A program made the translations under genes and the position numbers. Of a stretch of 64,000 nt of DNA, positions 12,801 to 27,000 are shown in pieces. Below the pieces are notes generated by a model. The model searched no databases. It worked only from the letters and a program-made list of their open reading frames with translations, and was not told the origin of the DNA. How positions within the stretch are numbered: the first letter of the stretch is position 1; each line of letters begins with the position of its first letter. The stretch is from Spisula solida (taxonomy: Eukaryota > Mollusca > Bivalvia > Venerida > Mactridae): the NCBI GenBank assembly GCA_947247005.1, contig OX365946.1, positions 50,804,734 to 50,868,733 of the forward strand, given 5' to 3'.

Positions 12801-15010
12801 TAGGTCATTTGTCAGGGTCACTGTAACATTTAAATAAATGTGAAATAACTGCACTAATTAGCTGCCAGTATGGAATACTGTAAACTCATTATTTTTTTAG
12901 GGAGTTGAATTTTCTTGGATTTCGTTGTTGAACTCAACCATGAAATCTAATCCCCATGATTTATCAACTTCTCAAATTCATGGGTTTACCATTTCATGTT
13001 CTGTAATCCACAAATTTACGACCCCATGAAAATGCATTTTTAGCTCACCTGCCATAAAGTGGCAAGGTGAGCTTTTGTGATTTGTTTTTGTCTGTCGTCC
13101 ATCATCCGTCCGTCCGTTAGCTTTTTCGCCTTTAACTCTCTAGTTATTAAAATCTGCGAAATTTGATACACACAAAAATATGTGATTTTACAGTATGCAT
13201 CTATAACAAGGTTCTCTTATTGATACAGATTCTCCTATTGGTGGATGTCAGGTTGCTAGTAATGGTGTACATACTATGGGATATATACAGTCAACACCAA
13301 TCGCTCGGAATGACGGTACTATCACAGTACGCTACAGAAATGGTGATGTCTGTCATAAAGGAACTGCTAATGAGGCACATCGATCTACAAGAATTAACTT
13401 CTACTGTGACGTGATAGAGGTACGAGATTTGTATACAAATTGTCTCCCTTTTTTACGGTTCCATGTCTTATCTCTCTTTGTGTAGCATGCTCCGAGTCAC
13501 TTTATCATTAAAATTATGTGTTGGGCTGTTTGTTGGGATGTTTTCATGAATGAATTTCACACTCCATGATTTTAAGCCATAAAGAAAATTTGGGCAATTT
13601 GGTATTTGAATTTATCGCAGTGAACTATTGCTCTCATGTAACTCAATATTCAGAAAAGAGAGGTAGATCTTTAAGTTAGAAAAGAGAAATTTCCTGTGAT
13701 TAAGACTTAGAGGTTTTGAGGAAATCATTAATTAAATATATTGTCCTCAATTATGTTTTATTTAGATCATTCTTTTGATATCATTAGTTAAAAACAAATT
13801 TTCAAGAAAATTACCATTATTTTCAGCAAGCGTATTTTAAAATATTTTCAAAATGTGCAAAAATGAGGTCCACCTTGAAGTTCATAGAACTTCTAGCTCT
13901 TGCATACTGACCTAATACAGCTTGTCATAGACTTATATATAATAAGTTGATTTGTGCTGGATGTTTTTCTGGATAGATATCACAAAGTTTGTCTGTGCTT
14001 GTTCTTCTGAACCTTTAGTCAGATCTCAGTGAAACTTCATATGAATACCTAGTACCCAGTCTAGTTGTGCATATAGCTAGAAATTGTTGTGGTCAGGTTT
14101 GGTTAATGTTTGCCTGAGTTTGGTCCTTCGTGGGCACATATTGCAATTTTTTGTAGAAAACCCTATTAGTTGTTTATATAAAACAGACTCCTGTTAGTTT
14201 TCATGTGTAAATGATGTACATTGTATTATAATGAGGCTCACAGGGAAGACTGGGCATACCCAACTGTGTTGCCTCTTTAAATGAAGTCTTTATTATTATT
14301 ATTATTATTATTATAATACAGGGTGGTCCTGTGTTTGAGACGGAAACAGAGACCTGTGAGTATGTGTTCAACTGGAAAACTCCAGCAGCTTGTTCTATTC
14401 AGGTAATAAAGTGTTACGGTAGTCTAATCATTTATTGTACATCCCTTGTTTTATCATTCATATAGTACTATATTATATAGAGGATATTTGTTGATTTTGG
14501 TGTAAGATCGAATTTTATTTCACCGAGTGATCACAGAAAATCAATATTTTCACGAGTGGCGTAGCCACGAGTGAAAATGTAATTTTCTGTGATCACGAGT
14601 GCAATAAAATTGATCTTACACCAAAAATCAACAAATTTTCTGTTTATTATATGCCTCAATTCCTCTTAAATATGTGCCGTATTGGCTTAATTGGAAAAAT
14701 CACGTCGAAATTAGAACGTCACGACGTGATAATTATGACGTCATGATGACGTAACGCATATTTTAAAGCCCGGCGCCGTTGACGTTACGTTTCTTTTTCT
14801 GCATGATACTGGAACCAGCTTCTAAAACAGTGAAAATAACAAAGTGGTAATTTCACTGTTATTTTCACTGTTTATTTCACTGAAAAATCTCCATAATCCA
14901 TTGAAAGCAAATAATAAAGTCCTTTATTTAATGATTGTTCTATCTTACATGTAGTCTATGGGTGATATACAGTCAAACCAGCGGTTGGTCGGTTGTTGGA
15001 AATCAATCAG

Positions 15011-15084
<74 letters not shown>

Positions 15085-18000
15085 TACCAATCAATCAATT
15101 AATCAACGTGTTATTTCAGAGACAAACTGGAAGTCATTGTAAAGTCGTTGAACCTAGATTTAAGTACCAGTTTGACTTGAGTTCATTAGGGAAGCAAGAT
15201 TCAGAGTATAAGGTTTACAGCGGTGATTATACCTACCTCATCAACGTGTGTGGAGGATTACACGAAAATGGTCATTGTGATGTAAATACTGGAGTCGGTT
15301 CCTGTCAAACGAAGAATGATACAAACTTTAGCCCAGTCAATGCTGGTGAGTATTACATACTTATAAATACTGTAGCACATAGATAATCCAAAGCCTCACA
15401 GAAATGAGGGCAGCACCAAGCCATTCAAGCAAGAATCAGACATATCCCAAAAAATGGAGGTCGGAAGATTTTTGCCAGAGTTTATAATTGCCCTTTGTGG
15501 GAGATGTACACTTTCGTGGCAAAAAAGCGTTCCATTTTGTCCGTCCGTCAGTCAGTCTGTCCGTCAAAAAATCTGGATCCTGACATAACTCAAACAGTTT
15601 CTAAGCTAGGTTGATGAAACTTGGTATGTGGATAGGGGGCAATAAGGGGATAATGCACGTCTAAAAATATTTTGATTCCGACTAAAATTGTGGTTGCTAT
15701 GGCAACAGAAACATTGAAAATGGCTTAAAACCGGTCGGGGACTTCTGTATTGCTTGTAATTCTTAATTACTTGTTGAACCAAAAATTTTCAACACATATT
15801 TTGACTGTACTTATACCCTGTTATTAGTATTCATTATTTTCCAGGTATTGCAAACTCCAACTTAATATATGATGGCGGGGAACTGACCTTGACATACACA
15901 GGTGGAAAGGATAAATGTCACGGGCAGTATGAGAGACAAACATATATAAGATTTGTCTGTGATTTCTCTGTCACTGGCCAACAAGGTAAACATCTCGTAA
16001 TATTTCTTAACTGAATTATATACATGTATTGACTGTATTACACTTTCATCTAATATTTATGTTTATAGTTATTGCCCATAATTAAGATGTTTTTACTAAT
16101 GATGTAAATAAGTGTTTTCTTGGTTTATATTAGATCAGTACATGAACATAGTACTAGAACTTATGTGAATGTGCAACCACGATTTTTAAAAAACTGTTGT
16201 TTTAATTCCTACTGGTCTGCAATTTTTCTACATCATATAACCGTAATCGCTGTTACTGTATCATTTCTTGTGACATAACATTGTAACCAGGTGAGAATTA
16301 CAGGGTGAATGCTTTACCGACTGAGCTAGCCGGCTGCCAACACAAGTTTCTCCCTATTAGTAATTAAATCCTATACAGACTACTACAACATTAATAAACT
16401 TGTATGACTTATTGTGAACAAAAGCACCTGTAACTTCTGATCACTGTATGACTTATTGGGAGACTATACAATTTAATGTGTACGGCTTCTTGCGATAACC
16501 GGAAGTTGACTCATTTATACACTCAGTCTGTGAATTCAATCAGACATATGAAGACTACCACAGCCACATAACCCTGACCTGGGCAAACCAGCATTCTCTT
16601 ATTGTATTCAATGTAAGGAAATAAGCAGACATTTAGTATATAAACAGATGTCTATACTTTTTTCCAGGTCCGAGGTTTATTGAGGAGTCGTACAATTGTC
16701 ACTATGTGTTTGAATGGGGGACGAATCTAGCCTGTCCGCCCCACATGACATCAAGTTGTTCTGTGTCGGATGGTTCAAACAACATCTACGATCTGACTGT
16801 ATTAGGTTTATTAAATGATAATTACGACGTTGTGGATAGTATAGAGAGAAAACGATACATTATCAATGTCTGCAGATCTCTGGTTCACAAGAAAAGTAAG
16901 TTTTTTCTTGTCTTATACATTATGAAGATTAAAATTTAAATTCAGTCCCACTGGTCAACAGTATTTCAGTCTTAAGGAGACTGCAGAGCCAATTTATTCT
17001 GACAGGGCCAAACCAGCAGTAACCTGGAATAAACAAAGCTGAGCTTTAAGCAAGGGAGATATACAAGTACAATTTTTAATGACTCCAGTATGTTGCAGCT
17101 CGGGATAGACTGCACTCCATCTCTCACTTGAAGCGGTCGCTCGACCACTAGGCTATCAAGGCAAACTGTCTGTCTTATACAAGATTTGAAAATAGAGTAC
17201 TATTTGGTTGCCTTAGAGGGTATGACAATGTCACTAATTAAAAGTGAAATTATAGAAATGTATATGTTACTGTATACATTAATCAGCATGTATTACTTAT
17301 AAGCCCCGCCCACTAGCCTTAACTCTAACTGCCACACTGTAGTAAATTATTTGATAGTAGTTCAGCTATGTACTACACATGTTCTTATATTATCTATAAA
17401 ACATAACAATCTGGCGATGAGGATGGGATGGATATGATAACTCTTGACTGGAATAACATTGTATGTGTAAATTCTATTGATAACGAAACAACACAGAAAC
17501 ATCTAGGGGACATTATAAAACACAACAAGCCTGATATTTTGTTGCTGAAATTTATCCTCTTCTTTCTGTTAAGGTACTTCTGATTAAATGCATTATCATA
17601 CTGGCGCAAATATGGTTTGAGGACGTCTATTTACAGTAAAAAGCAGGGGTGTCAGTTTTCCTGATTTATCCGGAATTCCGAATTTATCATTCCTGATAGA
17701 GCAATGGCTTCTGACCAAAATAAAAGTTATTTGATGAAAATATCTCTAGAAATGGCAAAGTTATGGTAAATTGAATCTGTTCTGAAGGATTTTCTTTAAT
17801 ACAAATTGAGTTTATTATGGAAACAATGTCATTGAAGGCCTCTTGTTAGGCAAAAAAGGTCGGTCGCATATGATTTTCCTGATTTTTAATTTGTCCCTGT
17901 TGACACCCCTGATTTTCAACTTATATTAATCACCCTTGACACCCCATTACTGATGGTATCCATTGCCAAAAGGGTATTTAAAAAATTTAACCCTGTTTGT

Positions 18001-21000
18001 AATGTTTTCTACTCCAGATGCTACATGTCCATACAATGCTGCAGCATGCATGGTGGACCTAGACAAACCAGATTCTGACCCTGAAAAGTGAGTCATTATC
18101 TATTTAAATATTGTATATCACATGTTTAGTTTGATGTCGCGGGAGTTTAATAAAACCATTGTATAAATACAATAATACACCAGTGTAATAAAGCTTTAAT
18201 ATGACGTCATTCAAAGTATAGGCGATGTCATAGAATTAGATGTTTATAATATTATTTCTACATCAACCACAGACTTGTTTGTGGCGTCATCTGACGAAAT
18301 CATTTCTCTCTAAATACACCAATCTCAACAAAATAAATGTTTTCATCTATGAAAAATTAAATAATTTTGATTCTTTGGCATACAAATGTAGCTCACATCA
18401 AAGGCATATTGACATTCTAAATGACATGTTTGAATTTTACAGGTATAAAAGCATTGGTGAACCCTCAGGTCAGCCATTAAGATATGAAAACGGCAAGGTG
18501 ATACTGGTCTATTCAAATGGTGATCTATGTAAGAATGGAAAGGATCGAATGACCACACATATAGTATTTACATGTGATAAAAATGCCAGGGTAAGTTTTG
18601 TTGTTGCTAGGGTACAACAGAAAATTCCATTATTTCTTCACTAAATGGCAGTTGTATGGAACACTGTTCTGACCATAAAACTTATAATGAATGAAGCAGA
18701 AATCAACGAAAAACATTGCGTTTGGCATACCAATCATATAGAGACTACCAAGTCACATTGCCTGGACTCCTGACTTTGGGTCAACTTGACCTGGAACTTC
18801 CTTAACTTTGTACACTCAGTACTGAGAAAGGAGGCTGCAACATAGCTTATATCATGACCAGTTTCTACAAATTTGATATGTCATTGCAAGAGATCAAACC
18901 AGACGTCTATTAAAGACAAAATTAATTAGTTTTGTTCCACTAATAAAACCTAACAGAGGGATTCTATTAATAGCGAATTGGTCTTCATGGCAGACCATAT
19001 CGTTTCAAATTTTCGACTTTGGTACTTTACACTAAGTCTTGCTAATATCTGTTATTTCAAAATAATCTTGATGGTCTTATTAGCGAAGCTTTATACAGTG
19101 CAATCTCTTGTGAACAACTGTCCACAGAGCAACAACCTCTCTTAACCTCTGTAGCATAATCATTATGTTCTAGAAGTAACCATTAAAGGGGCATGCCCAG
19201 AAACTGGAGTGTCGTGGTTTGCATACAAAAAAAATGCGCAAACTTTATCGCTTGTAAAACCAACTATTAATGAAAGTCAAAGAAGAATTTGACTTAAAAA
19301 TTTACTTTAAAACGCGCGCTTCCAAATTGTGTATACTTTTTACAGGGTTTTCATTATTTGACTTAAGTATTAAAATGATGGGTGTTACTTTAGAGAGGTT
19401 GTACTGTAGTACCTACCTTCTTAATGGGGCATGCCCTGGAACTGAAGTGTCTCGAGTAGCAATTAAATTGGTATCATTTTAATACCTAAGCCAAATAATG
19501 AAAACCCTGATACGAAGATTATGTCAAACCAGTAACTTTAAAGGATGGCTTGATCATATTGTCAATGAACAATTGGTTATTTATTGCAGCATTCCGTACC
19601 TGTCGGTCATTTCATGGTGGGTGAATGTGACCATCACTTCTTGTGGCAATCTTCTGTTGCTTGTCTGGTAGACGACACATCCACTGACCATTCACCATCA
19701 GAAGGTGAAATCAAGCCAGAAGATATAACATGCCAAGTGACCGATCAAGCCACAGGTATGTCAACATATTTCTACATGATTGTATCAATGATATCATATG
19801 TTAATTTATAAATAACACAAAGCTTTGTGGATAATAGTAAAAATGTCAGCCTGACGAAAGTACTGTTACCCAGGGACAAATTATTTTATTACCTCAAACT
19901 TTTTTCAAGTAAATACTGTTAAAAATTTACTATCACCCTGTGACAGTAAAATGTATTCACTCATTTGGTACCATGGACGTTACAGTAAAATGTTTCCTGT
20001 TTGCCTATGGGAAATTAACATTACGAAAAAAGTGAGGGGTAACAAAAATAAAATTACAACTTAAAAAAATTTTTGCTATCACTATGCTCTTTGCAAACGG
20101 CAAAAATTTAATAAAATTGTGACTGTGTACAATGAATAGTCAACAACGCAAGAATGTCATTGCTTAAAACAACTTCTGAAAGCAACACCTCTGATTAGAG
20201 CGGCAATTTGTCTGTTTCTGCTGGTTGTTGCTCTGAGGAGATTATACTGACAGTATACACTAGTTCATGTTTATTGTTTCCCAGAATTTGTTAAAAAAAA
20301 ATAAAATGAAGGATGCACACGAATATACCAGCATACATGTATACACAGGTAACTGTATCATTGAAAAAGAATGAAAACAAAATGAAAACTATTTTTGTAA
20401 AATTTATACAACTAATAATTTAACTACAAAAAATGTATATGTCAATATCTATAAAAAATCATTGGTACATTTACCTGTGCATGTAAACTGTCAGACAGGA
20501 AATAGCTTCATTGACAGCGTCTTGAAGTGTGCGCTTACATCTGTTATTTGACCTTACATCTAATTTTACAAGAGCTTATTTGACCTTACATGTATGATTA
20601 CAGGAGCAGTGTTTGATCTGTCTCCATTACGTATTACTGGTGGTAGTTCACCATGGAGTGTAACAGATAAACAAGGTCACAAGTTTGAGTTCAATGTTTG
20701 TGGTGCAGTATCCAGCAGTGCTTGTAAAGATGCCGGCGATTCTATTGGTATGATCTTGTTTCATTGTTATTCTGTCTCCCACTTATATTGGAGGAGATTT
20801 GATGATTTTGAGCTGGACGTCTGTCTGTCTGAATATCAAAAATTTTGTCTGCACTTGTTCTCCTTAAAAACTGGTCAGATTTCAACGAAAAATTTATTTA
20901 AATCTGCAATGTTTAAAAAGTCTACTGTAAAGTCTCATATTTTGACAAGGTTGTAAGTTTGCAAATTTGTTTTTTTGAAGTACCCATTCAAACAAATTCC

Positions 21001-24000
21001 AAATACATGAATTACAAAATGATGAATTGTTCTCAACCTATAAACATTTGATGGTGACTATTTTGTGGAGAATTCCAAATAATATTAGATAAAAAAATTA
21101 TGCTACAAAAAGGTGGCTTTTTTACAGTAAGTCGCGTATTGGTAAACGTTTTAAGGATCCAAATTCCAACTGTTTTCTTTATTTTTCCAATGAAATTGTC
21201 AATTCTTCAGGATTGCAAATTTTCAAAATTTCTAACTTTTACCCATAGACAAGCTAAGCCTGTTGTTGCATATTTCGTTATATTTTCTTATGCAATGAGC
21301 CTCGTTTAACCTTCTGTAATTTGTTTCAGGGGTCTGTCAGTCGTCGACAGGAACCGATGGTCGAGCATTCAATGGTGGGAATGCTGTACATGATATATGG
21401 TTTGATGATGGTGTTGTTATACAAAATTACACTGGTGGTGATAGATGTCATGGTGGAAAGTACCAGAGAAATACCATTATAACGTTTGTATGTAATCAAC
21501 ATCGTGGGATTGGTCGACCAACGTTTATTGATGAAACAGAGGATTGCACATACTATATATCCTGGCATACAAGTATTGTTTGTGAAAATGAGGTAAATAT
21601 TGTTAACATATATTGACTATATATGTAGATTAATATTGCCCTGCTTTGCTACAGTTGAGTCTCTATACAATGTCTGTTCCCTAACAAAATGTTGTTGTAA
21701 AGAAATCAGTATACTGAATTGACAAAAAGAGCATTTTAAACATTTGTCACTATAAAACGATATATATCGGGTGTCATTGTATCGACACATCGGGTGTCAT
21801 TGTATCGACACATCGGGTGTCATTGTATCGACACCTGACTATATTGATACGGAAGGTATATGACTGCTGTTTGATATTTAACAAGTTGACCATAATACTT
21901 TGTATACATGACCGGATTCATAAACTTCCGCTCAGCAGAAAACGAGTTAATCACCTCAATATACAATTATTTTGTTTTCAGATAAAATGTTCCGTGGAGA
22001 ATGACAACTTTCAGACTATAGATTTATCTCCCCTGTCCAGAGATCCTGACCATGTGGTTTACTCTACTGATGATAACTCACAATATTATCTGAGTATATG
22101 TTCTGCTCTGACACCATCTATTGGTAGACTGTGTCCGTATGGTGCAGGAGTCTGTCAGGTGAAGGAATCCGATGGTGTTCAGCATTCGGTAAGTCTTACG
22201 TTTTGTGTGCCTCCATAGCTCAGTGGTTAGAGCGCTTGTCATCTAATCTGGCTACCTGGGTTCTAAAATAGGTGGAGGCACTCATATGCCTGCCGTATTG
22301 CAGCAGAAAGCTGACTGGCAAATAAAGGCTATGCTCTGCATTTTAAAAAAAAATGTTGTTACTCACCTTAGTTACCTTACCAATATTTTCAATAAACTAC
22401 CGTCATAAAAATTTCGATATTTATTTTTTGTCTCTTTATAAGGAAAGATATTAAATGCATTCTTTTTCGTGTTTCAAGTGCATGTAACTGGTTCAACTTG
22501 TCAAGAAACTTTGCAAGAAATATTTATTAATGTGTAACAAAAGGATAGAACATACATGAAATGATAATTTAAAAAACCTTTCCTAAGTGGACTACACATA
22601 TATAAAAGGGAATATAAGAATCATATCAATATTTACAGAGTTTGGGAAGCCCGAAATCATCTCCGACATATCATTCTGACACTGGTGAAGTTCATCTAGT
22701 ATATTTAAATGGTTCCAAGTGTGATACAGATCCAACCAAGAATTTCACTTCTCGTGTCATCTTCACGTGTTTACCTGGTCCAGTGAGGGTAAGTCAGGAG
22801 TGGTTCTTCTTGTTTCCTTCATATGATTTACACTGAACAACTTTTCTAATTGGTCACTTTTCTAACCCCAAATACGTTTAACTGTGGTCATAATGTTTGC
22901 TGATACTTTTGCACACAAACTGTTTATGACATTGTCCTAACACTTAACTCATTAAAAATCAAAATCATGTGCCAAAGTATGCATGGTCAGTTATGCGATC
23001 AATTTTGCATTTTTGCGATAAAAAAAAATGATCACAGTTAAAAGTATTTCGGGTTTGAAAAGTGATCAATTAGAAAAGTGGTTGAGTGTATTGCTTGTCA
23101 AATGTTCAAACTTTCTATTAACCTCTTCATCTTGAAACTGCCGAACACCTCTTGCAAATATTATTGGCAAGGTGCACATCGGTTATTAATGAGAGTAAAA
23201 GACAAAACTATAAAAACTGAAAAGGAGAACTTCCAGCTAGACATGCCTAAATGTTCAAAATAGTAAAAATTTAAATTAGAAGATTATAAAAACAACTTCC
23301 TTTTTACCTTTTGGGTTTTGACTAATTTATTAACTATCAAATGCAAGGGCTCTGACCTCATCACAATGTTGAAAAATAAACCTGTACTGTATGGTGGGTG
23401 CTTATAATCAACTTGTTATAGACAAAAGATCATAACAATATTGGACAGGGAAGGCAGCATTCAACAAAAACAGCAGAGCACAAAAGGAACCCACACACAC
23501 ACAAAAATATCAGGCCATTCCCCAAAATTATTTTTAGGTGCTGGGGCAATGCTGGAATTTGTGTTGAAGGAGATCAACAAGAATGGCTGAATTGAAATAG
23601 AACACTGCAGTCTTAGAAAACTGCATCAATATCCATAATTTAAAGGATGATTCAAGCACTTTTTACACAATACAAGCCATAATCACTTAAATAATACAAT
23701 ATTGACCAAAATTGTAAACACTAATAGTGATTGAAAGACACCACCCTAGGATTTAAAGCGCTGGAGGGAGCCAACTCTGGCTTTAAGGCGCTGGGGTACC
23801 ACAGTGTACCACAGTGCCTTCTGCCCCAGGGGAAGGGCCTGAATATATATATATATTAAGTCCTTTTAGTCTGGCCTGATAGAAATGTTAGCAACACCGT
23901 AAATTGTAATTGTTATACCCTGCAGGTGCATTATTATACAACTTGCATGGGTAAAAGTTGTCAGGACTTTTCAGCAACTTAATGTTTTTAGTGTACATAA

Positions 24001-27000
24001 ATGGGCTGTTTTCTTTATTTTTCCTTGTAACTATGTGAATTAACATTTTTTCAGGATTTCAGGATTTTCAAAATTTCTAACTTACCCACAATTTTTTTCC
24101 TAAGTGAATTAGCATTTTTTTCAGGATTTTCAAAGTTTCTAACTTTTACTCATGTTATTAGCATGTGTTTACAGAGTCGGCCAGTGTTTGCTGGTAAAAC
24201 AGACTGTGAGTATGTGTTTAACTGGGCCACAGCTGTAGTGTGTACAGAGGAACCTAGTGATGAATGTGGTTACCATGACACCAATAATCAGGAGTATTAT
24301 GATCTGTCCAAACTACAGATGCCTACACCCTATGAGGTCAGTCAAAGTGTCAAATAACGGTTTGCATATGTCGTACTTGCGAGATAAATTCTGCACTTCG
24401 GATGGTTTATAATTGCTTTCCATCACCCCTTAATTGCATTTTTTTGCTGTAATCAAAGACTATTGTTAGTTTTAAGCCCACAAAACAATGTTACTAGAGT
24501 ATATAAGAGTGAGCTAGTTGTCCGTCGGTAGGTTGGTCTGTTAGTTTCCAGATGAAAACTTAAGTTAGGAATGAGATATTGTGATGAAACTTGCTGTAAA
24601 GGTAGCTTGTGTGAATACACTGTTTAGGATGAGACTGATGGGATCAAGGTCACTGTTACTAAAAATGGAATATCAGTTTTCGCTCTACAAATTTTGTACG
24701 AAGGAGATATATTGTGGAAATTTGCTGTAAAGGTAGTTTGTGTGAAGATTTAAAGAAACTACATGACATTATTATGTACGCAGTGGTACCTGCCATTGGC
24801 TGTTGAACTTGAATGAAAACGTTGTTTCTGTGACAAGTCGGTTCTGTGGGGTATTATTCGTCACCGTCTGGCAATTCTAGTTACATTTTAGTGTTGTTTT
24901 TCAATTTAAATTTGCCAATCTTTTCTTAAGACATAGAACTGAAAGTTTAACTGACACTTCTCCAACTTTTATACAGCTTAGACAATTTATACAGTCTGCT
25001 ATCAGAGTATTGTAGATAAATATTTTGGATGTCTATGTGGAGTAATGGGTTAACTATAACATGTTAACTTTATATACCAGATTGATGTAGATGGTGATAA
25101 GTTCCTGGTCAACATGTGTGGTGGTATTGTCAGTGATGATACTTCAAGTTGTGACAGTCATATGGTGTGTCGACAGAAGGATGGAATATCATTTGGTGAA
25201 CCCAAAGATTATAAAGTTGTACAGGAAGAGGGAGTGCTGAAGATGTTTTATGCTGTGGGTGGGAAGTGTACTGGTTAGTGTTCATTTGTATTTTTATCTC
25301 TCCTGTCCAAACAAAATGCGGACCTAGGTTAAACATTTGTAACTTTGTCTCTTTTGTCAATAACACATTGTCAATATGACAAAATGTAAAGGGATAAACA
25401 CAGTTCAAAATACCCGCTTCATAATTGTAATTATTTAGTCCAATACCCAGAGTTACCTCCCATGTTTTCAATTAAGTGTTTCAGTATATTAGCTAACAGT
25501 AGCAAGGAATTCAGCGTGTTCATAGAGAAAGATTTATAGTGGGGGAGACATTAATTTTGTGTTGGATGTCTGTCAAAAAGTAAGCTTGCACTTGTATAGT
25601 GCGCCCAGGATAATGAGAAAGGCGGAAAAATTTGGTATGGTCCACAAAGGTGGATTACAATTATGTGCACCAATTATTATTGATGTTTTGAGTACAATAC
25701 TGGCCTTATCTGTTTATTTAAGTGATTGTAAAACCAATTTTGCCACAGTTGACCAAACCGATTCATGTTTGTAAATATCACATTATCCTGGGCGGACTAT
25801 ACCATTGATTGTATAACAATGAAACTTTACATCAATGTAGGTACCAAGTCTGGTTGTGTAGGTACCAAGTCTGGTTGTGTATATTGTCAGGATTAATAGG
25901 TTGGAGGATTTTTGATGAACTATGACATTTTGTGGGAGACATATATTTTTGTGTTAAAAAAACTCATCTAGTTGTGCATTGATATGTTAAATATTCATAG
26001 AAACACTTGTGTATTAATTTGACAGACTAAGTTTTGTTTCCCTCATATATGAGCGGACACATTTTGGTGTCTTTATGCAAACCTTATATGATGTTTATAT
26101 AATTTTGTCAATAAAAAATTTAGTTGACTAATGAGCACATAAAACCTCAGACAAATAAATAGGTGGTCAGACAACTAAATGGATGGTCAGACAAATAAGT
26201 GGGTGGAGCATTCTCTGGAATCTCTGAGAGTCTTGTCAGTTGATTCTGAGGTTTTTAAGTGAAAGTAACATAAATTGATATTCTGCCTGTTGGGTACATA
26301 CATTTTTTACAAACATCTCTTGCTATTTGGTAATGTTGACAATTTCAGATGGTAGCGTTGCTCATAGCTCATTCCAGTTCCGATGTGACAGAGAGGCAGG
26401 TGTAGGACAGCCAACCAAGTGGGCATCTGTAGGTTGTGATGTTGTGTTTGATTGGCCAACTAATGTAGTGTGTCCTTCCATTGAGAGGCCATGTAGTATA
26501 ACAGTGGACAACCATTTGTATGACTTGTCAATTCTTACGAAGAAACATGGAGCTTGGACTGTCACGGATGGTGACAAAAATACGTAAGTCTCTCTCGTTA
26601 TTTTATGACATGCTACAATTCCTTCAGTCAATTCCTACAGTCAAGTTAAGGTCTCTGATCTACCTTGTATATTTACACTGCCCACCTAAAATAAGTATGA
26701 TAAGTATACAGACTGAGGTTATTTCCCCATGTAATCCTCTGTAATAACACTATTTGCTTAACAATAAAGCAACAATATTTTTTGAAGACAAGGAATATTT
26801 TTGTTTATTAAGTGTGAAGATCATAGTACATTGATTGGTCCTTAGGTGAAAAATACAAACTTAAGTTTCTTCGTACAGCTTTATAGGTAACTTTGTTATA
26901 AAAAGACAGAAAATGCAGCCTTATATTTATTCTATCACTTTTTTGTCTCATTTAGTGGTAATTGTACTTTTAGAAACAGGTATAATTATGACCATCTGAT

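Noticed and set aside
15000..15110. TCAA repeat translated as a Ser-Ile-Asn-Gln protein repeat joined to exon 13
   Set aside because: A clear acceptor (atttcag) lies between the repeat and the exon, and the phase from exon 12 matches that acceptor.
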